Below are positions 25,105 through 31,913 of a DNA stretch of 64,000 nt, piece after piece. Position numbers and translations under genes: made by a program. The stretch covers positions 1 to 64,000 of the forward strand of contig JAKPGL010000111.1 of the NCBI GenBank assembly GCA_029550925.1, read 5' to 3'. The first letter of the stretch is position 1, and each line of letters starts with the position of its first letter. This stretch comes from Planctomycetota bacterium. Lineage in GTDB: Bacteria; Planctomycetota; Planctomycetia; Pirellulales; Thermoguttaceae. The notes beneath the pieces are model-generated. The model saw only the letters and a list, made by a program, of their open reading frames with translations, was not told where the DNA came from and searched no databases.

Positions 25105-26031
25105 ATGCACGAAGGGCCTCTCGCTTATCTCAATGGGCATTTTCTACCGGCCAAGCAATTGGCCATTTCCGTAATCGACGCCGGGTTTGTGCTAGGCGCT
25201 GCGGTAACAGAGCAATTGCGGACATTTCGGGGGGAGATTTTTCGATTGCAATCGCATCTGGATCGGCTTTGGAGGTCGTTGGACGTGGTGGGGGTCGATC
25301 CAGGTCTGAGCCAGCAGGAGATGGCCGAGGTGGCCCGACAATTGACAGCCCATAACCACCGGCTGCTTCAGCCGGGAGACGACCTGGGGTTAGGCATTTT
25401 TGTTACTCCAGGGCCTTATCTGGGCTATTCGGAACGGTTGGTGGAGGTGCGTCCGACGGTATGCCTGCACACGTATCCGTTGGCGTTTTGGCTATGGGCC
25501 AAGAAGTATCGGCAGGGACAAGCGTTATGGCTGAGTTCGGTGCAGCAGGTGGACTCGGCCTGTTGGCCGACGTGGCTGAAGTGCCGGAGTCGGATGCACT
25601 ACTACCTGGCCGACCGCGAAGCCGCCCAAAAGGAACCCGGCGCTCGGGCCGTCCTTATGGACCGGGAGGGGTTTGTTCGAGAAACTTCGATGGCCAATAT
25701 CGTGGTGTATCGGGCGAGCGAAGGGTTGCTTTCTCCTCCGTATGAGCAGATTTTGCCGGGCGTCAGCTTGGAAACGATTTTTGTTTTGGCCGACCGACTG
25801 GGAGTTCCGAAGACGTTTCGGCCTCTTCGGGCAGAAGATTTGGCCTTGGCAGATGAGCTTATGATTACCAGCACGCCCTTTTGTGTTTTGCCTGTTACCC
25901 GGTTCCAGGGGCGTCCGGTAGGCGGCGGAGAACCGGGGCCAATGTTTCAACAGCTACTTCGGGCTTGGGGCGAAGAAGTGGGCGTTGATATCGTCGCTCA
26001 GGCCGAACAGTTTGCTGAACGAAACAGATAA
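25105..26031 (+). CDS. Class IV aminotransferase (IlvE/PabC-like)
   Basis: The 308-aa fold-type IV PLP enzyme starts MHEGPLAYLNGHFLPA with SVIDAGFVLGAAVTEQLRTF, the usual N-terminal block. Lys159 in WLKCRSRMHYYLADREA aligns in spacing with the PLP lysine of BCAT and D-amino-acid aminotransferases, followed by RETSMANIVVY (phosphate-binding loop) and LMITSTPFCVLPV. It could be a branched-chain aminotransferase, a D-amino-acid aminotransferase or aminodeoxychorismate lyase; motif differences from IlvE make the substrate uncertain. The ATG at 25105 follows GGAAGG; the in-frame TTG at 25081 is rejected. Confidence 0.85.
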   Translation: MHEGPLAYLNGHFLPAKQLAISVIDAGFVLGAAVTEQLRTFRGEIFRLQSHLDRLWRSLDVVGVDPGLSQQEMAEVARQLTAHNHRLLQPGDDLGLGIFVTPGPYLGYSERLVEVRPTVCLHTYPLAFWLWAKKYRQGQALWLSSVQQVDSACWPTWLKCRSRMHYYLADREAAQKEPGARAVLMDREGFVRETSMANIVVYRASEGLLSPPYEQILPGVSLETIFVLADRLGVPKTFRPLRAEDLALADELMITSTPFCVLPVTRFQGRPVGGGEPGPMFQQLLRAWGEEVGVDIVAQAEQFAERNR

Positions 26032-26125
26032 CTCTTCCGAAACGTTCGGCATGAGAGACTTCCGGTCGAGCAGTGTTTCACTTTTCCCGAATTTTTCTTC
26101 CACGATACGAAACTTTGCCGTCGAT

Positions 26126-26155
26126 TTGACAAGGACCGTTTTATAACCTACTAAT
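26126..26155 (+). promoter_or_regulatory. Promoter of the riboswitch leader
   Basis: TTGACA (26126-26131) matches the consensus fully; ACTAAT (26150-26155) at 18-base spacing is the best -10, four of six. The same spacer is seen at csrA. Transcription would begin near 26162, about 35 bases before the aptamer. Confidence 0.6.
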
Positions 26156-26194
26156 TGTAATGGTGGGAAATAATGTTCCTAATGTATTGACGCT

Positions 26195-26290
26195 TATGCC
26201 CGAAGAACCCGAAAAGGCAAACCGGTCGTAAGATCGGGGCGCAAAGCCATGGGACTTCCCCCCGGGAGTTCGCCAGGCTGCCGAAGGTCC
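26195..26290 (+). ncRNA. Cyclic di-GMP-I (GEMM-I) riboswitch aptamer
   Basis: The conserved GEMM-I order is present: GGCAAACC (26216-26223), a hairpin CCGGTC-GTAA-GATCGG with a GNRA tetraloop (26222-26237), GGGGCGCAAAGCC ending at 26248, a second arm with paired GGGACTTCC and GGGAGTTC, and the closing GCCAGGCTGCCG (26272-26283). These are the ligand-pocket strand, tetraloop and receptor features of class I c-di-GMP aptamers. It lies on the plus strand ahead of a TadG-like surface gene, a sensible target for c-di-GMP control. Confidence 0.87.
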
Positions 26291-26384
26291 TCCGAGGGCA
26301 AGGCGAGAAGCTCGTCCACTGCGGGCTGAGGTTTTCCTCCCCCCGAAGAAACGAAGCATCTCGCTTGTCGGAGGAACCCTCGCC
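26289..26384 (+). promoter_or_regulatory. Predicted expression platform with alternative pairings over a ribosome site
   Basis: CCTCCGA (26289-26295) pairs with TCGGAGG (26368-26374), burying the Shine-Dalgarno GGAGG at 26370-26374. A nested helix is 26300-26308 with 26359-26366. CGAGGG (26293-26298) can instead pair with CCCTCG (26377-26382), and GGCGAG (26302-26307) with CTCGCC (26379-26384), so at least two exclusive folds exist. The site is 10 bases before an ATG at 26385. Translational switching by c-di-GMP is inferred. Confidence 0.6.
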
Positions 26385-26699
26385 ATGACGCCCGTCGATC
26401 TTACGAACCGGTTAGCAAATACTCTTTTCCGACCCGAGGAAGCCCCTCTATTGAGAAGGTCTTTTATGGGGCAATCTTCTGGAGGTTACAATTGCCGAGA
26501 ATTGGTATGGGGCCGGGGGTTAGGAGGAATCTCGGCACATCTATGGGTCGGGTATATTTTCGTTGCCCGCGCTATTTTTTCGGCGCCGAGGGTCTTCGCT
26601 CGGCCCGAACAAATTTCGGGGAGAATAGGTTCGCAATGTTCGTTTTCTCATTTTTTATGGGAGGAGAGCATCCATGAGACCTACAGCTATCCGAACTGA
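26385..26699 (+). CDS. Possible 104-aa leader ORF under the riboswitch
   Basis: The frame opens with ATG at 26385, 10 bases after GGAGG that sits in the predicted expression platform, and ends at 26699, overlapping the first 26 bases of the TadG-like gene in another frame. The translation (MTPVDLTNRLANTLFRPEEA...) has no recognised domain and is Arg/Phe-rich, so it may be a coupling or leader ORF rather than a functional protein. It is called only because of its well-placed ribosome site and the RNA structure over it. Confidence 0.3.
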   Translation: MTPVDLTNRLANTLFRPEEAPLLRRSFMGQSSGGYNCRELVWGRGLGGISAHLWVGYIFVARAIFSAPRVFARPEQISGRIGSQCSFSHFLWEESIHETYSYPN

Positions 26700-28170
26700 A
26701 GGCAGGAAATGGTTCACCAAAAGCCGAACAGGCCCCCGAGGGGCTGCTGGTAGCCAGAGCGGCCCAGCCGCCTCTTTGCCCAAGGGCCGAAACGCTCGTC
26801 GCCGTCGAGGGGCCATTCTGGTCTTGGCCACCATGTTGATGGTGGTGTTGGTCGGAATGGTGGCTTTCGGTGTGGATTTGGGCTATGTTGTGTTGACCCG
26901 GACGGAGTTGCAAACCGCCGCGGACTCAGCTGCCTTGGCTGGTGCGGGCGCAGCGGCCGAAGGCAAAGAGGCTGCCACTCAAGCCATCTACCAATTTGCC
27001 AGCCTCCATTCAGCGGGCGGCCAACCGATCACCCCCGATCAGGTCGAAATCCGTTACGGCCTGTGGGATAAAAACAGCCGGACCTTTATCCCCAGCAGTA
27101 TGGAATGTTCTGCGGTAGAAGTTACCCTGCGAACTTTCGACCGGCCGCTGTTTTTCGGCCGAGTGCTCGGCAAACAGTTCTTCCAATCGGAAGCCAAGGC
27201 GATTGCCACCTTTGCTCCGCGGGACATTATGCTGGTGTTGGACTTTTCGGCCTCGATGTGCTACGACAGCCAACTTCGCTCCATTTCTGATTTGGGCCAG
27301 GCCGCCGTGGAAGCGAACCTGTTTCAGATTTATCAAGCGCTAGGTTCGCCCACGTTCGGCAAGATGCAATGGACCCCGCAATATATCAGCTCCCGTACGG
27401 TTTCTACCGTCAAAAGCACGTTGGGGCTGACCAGTGTGCCGTATCCTTATCCAGGCGGCTCCTGGGATGAGTATATCCAGTATGTGATGAACGACAGTTA
27501 TATCTACCAGGCGGGTTACCGGAAAAAATATGGGTATCTGACCTGGGTCAATTACCTGCAAGCTAAACGATATCTATACAGCAATACGCCTGATTTGTGG
27601 AAAGTCCCCGAGCAGCCGATCACCGCTCTGAAGGATGCGGTGGATGTGCTGGCTGCCTATTTGGAAGAGAATAGCCCGGAGGATCGGCTGGGGCTGGCGA
27701 TTTATACGTCCAGTAACAGTACGGCGGTGCTAGAAAGCCAATTGACGGAAGATTTTCAGAGCGTCGCTCAGATTGTCCGTCATCGGCAGGCAGGGCACTA
27801 TAACGCCTATACCAACATCTACGACGGTATGAAGGCGGGCCGACTCGAACTCCAGAATAACGCCCGCGCAGGCGCCCGACGCGTGATGGTCCTGATGACC
27901 GACGGCCAGGCCAACCTGCCGAGCAATGAGACGGTCGGCAAACAGAAAGCCCTTGAAGAGGCCTATGCCGCCGCCGCCGCTCGGATCCCGATCATCACGA
28001 TCGCCCTGGGCACCGATGCGGACGACAGCTTGATGCAGCAAATCGCCGATATCACCCGCGGGGCCTACTTCAAAATCCCCGGCGGGCAATCGGTGGCCGA
28101 GTACGAAGAGCAACTCAAAGAGGTCTTCCGTATGGTGGCCGCCGACCGAAACCTCGTCCTAGTACAATAA
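26674..28170 (+). CDS. TadG-like protein with von Willebrand factor A domain
   Basis: The 498-aa product has a basic N terminus, RRRRG, then one membrane helix (about 47-69) and GVDLGYVVLTRTELQTAADSAALAGAG, the typical TadE/TadG putative Flp-assembly start. A vWA domain follows from about 183, with the metal-ion site DFSAS (190-194) and later VLMTDGQANLP and ALGTDADDSL; a long Tyr/Trp/Ser-rich insertion lies after the first MIDAS motif (about 200-310). The ATG follows GGGAGGAGA. It is expected to be an inner-membrane-anchored extracytoplasmic protein in Tad-type pilus or adhesion functions. The upstream c-di-GMP riboswitch supports a role in attachment. No other tad genes are next to it. A strong terminator follows at 28249. 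Confidence 0.88.
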   Translation: MRPTAIRTEGRKWFTKSRTGPRGAAGSQSGPAASLPKGRNARRRRGAILVLATMLMVVLVGMVAFGVDLGYVVLTRTELQTAADSAALAGAGAAAEGKEAATQAIYQFASLHSAGGQPITPDQVEIRYGLWDKNSRTFIPSSMECSAVEVTLRTFDRPLFFGRVLGKQFFQSEAKAIATFAPRDIMLVLDFSASMCYDSQLRSISDLGQAAVEANLFQIYQALGSPTFGKMQWTPQYISSRTVSTVKSTLGLTSVPYPYPGGSWDEYIQYVMNDSYIYQAGYRKKYGYLTWVNYLQAKRYLYSNTPDLWKVPEQPITALKDAVDVLAAYLEENSPEDRLGLAIYTSSNSTAVLESQLTEDFQSVAQIVRHRQAGHYNAYTNIYDGMKAGRLELQNNARAGARRVMVLMTDGQANLPSNETVGKQKALEEAYAAAAARIPIITIALGTDADDSLMQQIADITRGAYFKIPGGQSVAEYEEQLKEVFRMVAADRNLVLVQ

Positions 28171-28195
28171 AATCCTGTTCCCTCCCCTTTTTGGA

Positions 28196-28290
28196 CTGAC
28201 CCTCCTTCCGAAGGTCAGCCGACGCCTGGCAGGGAACTCTTCACGCATGAAGGGCCGCCGACGCCCCTGAGCGTCCCCGGCCCTTCTTTA
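28196..28290 (+). terminator. Two-hairpin terminator after the TadG-like gene
   Basis: A small hairpin CTGACC/GGTCAG (28196-28218) is followed by GAAGGGCCG (28249-28257) paired with CGGCCCTTC (28278-28286), with an inner GACGC/GCGTC, then TTTATTTTAT. The T-rich run makes it a good intrinsic terminator. Confidence 0.85.
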
Positions 28291-28356
28291 TTTTATGTAT
28301 CCGACATCCATCCCTGGATTTCCAGAGCGATACTTCTTGGAGAGATTTCCCCCGGC

Positions 28357-29265
28357 TCAACGATTTCTTCCCGAACCGGCGGCAATGCAACCAAGCACAC
28401 ATGCCCCAGCCTGCTGCAGATCGGCCACCACCGTATGAAGCAGCCGTTTGGGCGTTCGGCCCAAATGGACCACCAGATACACTCCATCGCACTGGTCCAA
28501 CAGGACTTTTTGGCCCGGGTGGGGATGCTGGCCGCCGTCGATGAGGATCAACCGATAATGCTTCCGAAGTTGTCCCATCAAACCAGCCCAAGATTCCTCC
28601 GAGATATTTGCCCACTCCATTCGTTCCGACGCACCGCCGGCCAACAGAAAAAGCTCTCCTATCGGGGTTTTGCGGACGGCTTCATAGATCGGCGTCTGCC
28701 CGGCCAGCACTTCCGCCAGCGTCCATCGGCAAGCCAGGCCGAAACACTCGGCCAATTCCGCTCGATCCGACCGGGCGTCCAAACCTAAAACCGGCGCCGG
28801 AAGGGCCTCGCCCAGCACGGCGGCCAACGGCGCCAACGCACCCGTCGTTGTCGGGTCCCCGGGAAGGCTCAGAAACAAAAACACCGCGCTCGGTCCAGGC
28901 GGCAGTTGACTCAAGATATGGGCGGCCATCTGGCAGTACCCAGGCTCTCGGCCTGGCAGCGCCCGAAGCCGCAGTCGTTCGATCACCGTCTCCAGGTCCA
29001 ACGGCTCTCGCACCGTAACCGTTCCTGGCAAGCCCTTGATAGGAGTGGAACTATTCGGGCTAAAAGAGACGTTGTTCGCCGGCAAAACCTGCTCGGCGGA
29101 GAGGGCCAACGCCGTAGAAGGTCCTCTTTCCGGCAAGGGGCCTTCGTTGCCTGGGCCGATCGACGCGCTGGCCGGCGATTCTCTGGAAGTCTCCACTTTT
29201 TCTGGAGCGGTCCAGTGCTGGTGTTCGACCTCCATGCGTTGTAGAGCCTTAAGAAATCGACTCAT
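28357..29265 (-). CDS. CpsD/CapB-like protein lacking a Walker A motif
   Basis: The 302-aa product resembles the cytoplasmic ATPase half of bacterial tyrosine kinases for exopolysaccharide export (CpsD/CapB/Wzc): AVFLFLSLPGDPTTTGALAPLA, then LRKHYRLILIDGG (Walker B-like) and CDGVYLVVHLGRTPKRLL. Where the P-loop should be there is PGDPTTTG, without the GKS/T lysine, so ATP binding is doubtful. The N-terminal 90 residues are Pro/Glu/Ser-rich. The start is taken at 29265, with GAGGG upstream; ATG 29298 is possible. It follows the ExeA-like ATPase gene by 53 bases on the same strand and is likely co-transcribed. Confidence 0.7.
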   Translation of the reverse strand: MSRFLKALQRMEVEHQHWTAPEKVETSRESPASASIGPGNEGPLPERGPSTALALSAEQVLPANNVSFSPNSSTPIKGLPGTVTVREPLDLETVIERLRLRALPGREPGYCQMAAHILSQLPPGPSAVFLFLSLPGDPTTTGALAPLAAVLGEALPAPVLGLDARSDRAELAECFGLACRWTLAEVLAGQTPIYEAVRKTPIGELFLLAGGASERMEWANISEESWAGLMGQLRKHYRLILIDGGQHPHPGQKVLLDQCDGVYLVVHLGRTPKRLLHTVVADLQQAGACVLGCIAAGSGRNR

Positions 29266-29318
29266 CGTTTTTCGGCCCTCTTCGTATGCTTCAACCATGG
29301 AGAGCAGACTTTACTTTT

Positions 29319-31358
29319 TCAGCCCCGCCGAAGCCGGGCAAACAGCCGTCGATACTCATGTCGGGCTACCGGAACCGCAGTGCATTTCGGCCCAGGCGGC
29401 GGTTCCTCCAACTCTTCTTCAATCACGATCAACGGCAGTTCCTGGCGGCCAACGGCCTTTTCCGGTGGTTCCCATCGGCGAGGCGACTGGGCAATGTCTT
29501 GGCTCAAAGAAAACTCTCTGCGAATGGAAGATATTTCTGGAGGGCTAGGAACGTCGGTCGGCAATGGAGGAGATGACGACGCCAGTTTCCAGCCCTCCTC
29601 ATGCCCGGCCAACGATGTTGTAGGGGGAGAAGTCTCTCCGGTTGAGTTACCTGAGTTTGACCTCGCTTTTCGGACTAAACAGATCGACGACCAGGGCCTT
29701 TGCCCTTCCATGCCCAACTGCAAATAGGGGTCTTCGATCCACTCTTCTTCTAAAAAAGATTCCGCAAAAGGATCGTTTTCCATGCCAGAAACCTCTCCAG
29801 GGGAAGCAGAAGATTCGGCTTTGCCAAAAGCCAATTCGATTTCCGGTTTTTGGCGGGCGTCCGGCCGATCGGTTGCCTCAGCCGTTGAACCAGAAGAATC
29901 AACCTGCCCGTCGAAAGCCAATGGCCCTGTTTTATCTTGCAAAACCTCTCGGGACGGTTGCTTTTCGCTTCGCTCGGAGATCACCCGGAAAACCGCCGTC
30001 TGCAACTCTTTGCTCTCCGGTAAAGAAAGTGATTCCGAACATGCTGTTTTTCCAGAGGGTTCCGGTGAGACGCCGATTTCCGAAAGGGCCTGCTCGATTT
30101 CTTCCAGCCGACGCCAGGCCGACGGCAGTTCTCTTTCCGTTTCCTCGGTCCGATCGTCTTCTGGCAAGGAATTGGTGGCGTCGGACATATCGGAAGAGGA
30201 CTTTTCCACCGGGCCAAAGTAAAACTCCTGCTCAGGGCCAGAATGTTCGGTTGCTTCCTGGACGCTGCTGTTCTCCCAGCCCGGCTCAAAAACAGAGCGA
30301 TTGCCCAACCCGTCTTCCGACTCGGAAGGCAACAAAGCCGAATCGGGCTTGTCCTGCCCCACCCATCGTTCCGTGGAAAAGCACGTTGTCCCTTGGCTTT
30401 GGGGGGAAGACTCGGAAGCCTCTTCACACCCCGGCCCGACCTTAAACGGATGGCGAACGGCTTCCGGCTCTTCGTCTAAAACCCCAAACTCAATGACGGA
30501 ATCTTTAGGTCCCGCAGTAGTTACACCGGCGGCAGGCGTCGGCAACTGTTGCAACTCCGCCCACGCCTCTTCCACAGCCCGAACATCCACCGTCCGCGTC
30601 CCAAGCCGGCTGGCCCCTAAAAGCACATGATCACAAAGCTGATTCACTAGCCGCGGAATGCCGCCGGTTGCCTGGAAAACCGCTTCCGCCGCCTGTTCCG
30701 GAATGGGAAGCTCTTCCCCAGCGAACGATGATGACGCCTTCTGGAGCTGGCTCCGGATATACGCCTGGGTTTCCGCTCGGTTCCAGGGTTCCAAATAACA
30801 ACGGGCTGTGATCCTTTGGCTTAACGCCTCCAACCGGGGATGAGAAAGCCGTTCTTCCAAAACCGGCGCACCGGCCAACAAAAGCCGAAACCATTCCGCC
30901 GACATCCCCGGTAACGTGCTCAAAATGCGAATGTCTTCCAAAAGTTTTCCAGACAACAGATGGGCTTCATCCAAAAGAAGCACCAAGCCGGGCGTCTGTT
31001 TCTGCTGAGCCGACAGGTATTCCACTAGCGCCAACCGAAGCTCGCCTTCTTCCATACCTCGGTACGGTTGGCCGAGGGTATATAAAAGGTTTTGCCAAAG
31101 CTCCCGCCGACGACTGATGCCGCCTCCGCTCAAAAGGACCACCTGAAACGTCTTTTGCAGGTCCTGGGCCAGGAGTTGGCATAAAAGGCTTTTGCCTAGG
31201 CCGACCCCTCCAATCGCCAAGCCCCAACCCGCCCCACGTTTCAAACATCCTCCCAGCGTCTGTCGGGCATATTCCATCGTGGCCGAAGGAAAATAGTCCT
31301 CCAGCCTCGGAGCGGCAGTAAACGGACGTCGGCAAAACCCAAAAAACGCCTCGTACAT
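29319..31358 (-). CDS. ExeA/GspA-like AAA ATPase with long acidic tail
   Basis: The 679-aa protein starts MYEAFFGFCRRPFTAAP, the usual opening of ExeA-type ATPases, followed by Walker A GGVGLGKS (50-57) and Walker B LVLLLDEAH (125-133), and GGIPRLVNQLCDHVLL, the sensor-2/winged-helix part. Residues about 280-640 are a Ser/Glu/Pro-rich low-complexity tail. ExeA homologues occur in type II secretion and in exosortase/EPS loci. The partner CpsD-like gene downstream suggests a polysaccharide or secretion role. Start is the ATG at 31358 without a strong site. Confidence 0.82.
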   Translation of the reverse strand: MYEAFFGFCRRPFTAAPRLEDYFPSATMEYARQTLGGCLKRGAGWGLAIGGVGLGKSLLCQLLAQDLQKTFQVVLLSGGGISRRRELWQNLLYTLGQPYRGMEEGELRLALVEYLSAQQKQTPGLVLLLDEAHLLSGKLLEDIRILSTLPGMSAEWFRLLLAGAPVLEERLSHPRLEALSQRITARCYLEPWNRAETQAYIRSQLQKASSSFAGEELPIPEQAAEAVFQATGGIPRLVNQLCDHVLLGASRLGTRTVDVRAVEEAWAELQQLPTPAAGVTTAGPKDSVIEFGVLDEEPEAVRHPFKVGPGCEEASESSPQSQGTTCFSTERWVGQDKPDSALLPSESEDGLGNRSVFEPGWENSSVQEATEHSGPEQEFYFGPVEKSSSDMSDATNSLPEDDRTEETERELPSAWRRLEEIEQALSEIGVSPEPSGKTACSESLSLPESKELQTAVFRVISERSEKQPSREVLQDKTGPLAFDGQVDSSGSTAEATDRPDARQKPEIELAFGKAESSASPGEVSGMENDPFAESFLEEEWIEDPYLQLGMEGQRPWSSICLVRKARSNSGNSTGETSPPTTSLAGHEEGWKLASSSPPLPTDVPSPPEISSIRREFSLSQDIAQSPRRWEPPEKAVGRQELPLIVIEEELEEPPPGPKCTAVPVARHEYRRLFARLRRG

Positions 31359-31392
31359 CGTCGTACAATACCCTGCTGCTTTTGCCCCTGCA

Positions 31393-31446
31393 CCCGCTGT
31401 CTAGCGGGCGGGTAACTCAGCCTGAACAGGCTAAGCTACGTAATGC
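31393..31446. repeat. Left arm of a 54-bp inverted repeat
   Basis: The arm contains CCCGCT-GTCT-AGCGGG and AGCCTG-AA-CAGGCT hairpins. Its reverse complement recurs at 31808-31861 with 52 of 54 bases identical. Together the arms and the interval make a 469-bp unit resembling a MITE or paired extragenic palindromes. Confidence 0.8.
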
Positions 31447-31807
31447 CGTCTCTCAGACAGTACCCCAACCCGTCTGACACACTAGACCCCAACCGCCTCC
31501 GCCGTTTTCGGAGGAACAAAGTCTTCTCCGGACCGCCGAAATGTTCCGACGCTCAAGTAAAACAGACTTTTTGGGCAAGATAAATAAAATACGCGAACTT
31601 TTCCGGCCTTCCGGTCGCTTTGGAAAAACTCTCCCTTTCCCTCCTTTCGGCACTCAGAACCCATCGTCTCAAGAAGGGGAAAAGTTTTTCTCTTCCGAAC
31701 TCCCTGGATGATAAATACGGAAGAATGGAGAGTTTTTACCGCCCAGGATGAGATAGGCTCCTGCCGTAACCCAGACTGTTCTGGATTGAACGCCGTCTCG
31801 CCGGACA

Positions 31808-31861
31808 GCGTTACGTAGCTTAGCCTGTTCAGGCTGAGCTACCCGCCCGCTAGACAGCGGG
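31808..31861. repeat. Right arm of the 54-bp inverted repeat
   Basis: Reverse complement of 31393-31446 with two mismatches. No matching target-site duplication was found directly outside the arms, so transposition is not shown. Confidence 0.8.
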
Positions 31862-31913
31862 CGTTACGGGGTTACATAGCCCAGAGATAAGAAAGTCCCC
31901 ATACGGCTGCCCA

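Larger units (their letters stand above)
26032..26673. other. 642-bp leader region of the TadG-like gene
   Basis: It contains a promoter (26126-26155), a c-di-GMP-I riboswitch (26195-26290), a Shine-Dalgarno-sequestering domain (26289-26382), a short ORF (26385-26699) and a hairpin GCCGAG/CTCGGC at 26585-26604. All are listed separately. Confidence 0.7.
31359..31913. other. 555-bp gap filled largely by an inverted-repeat element
   Basis: Arms at 31393-31446 and 31808-31861 bound most of this gap; the 361 bp between them has no gene. See the repeat entries. Confidence 0.6.

Noticed and set aside
26492-26677. Small ORF ending in ATGA overlap with the TadG-like gene
   Set aside because: Start lacks a good ribosome site and composition is not protein-like; the ORF at 26385 is the better candidate because of its ribosome site.
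31393-31861. Complete insertion sequence
   Set aside because: Inverted ends are present but no transposase frame lies between them, and no target duplication is seen.
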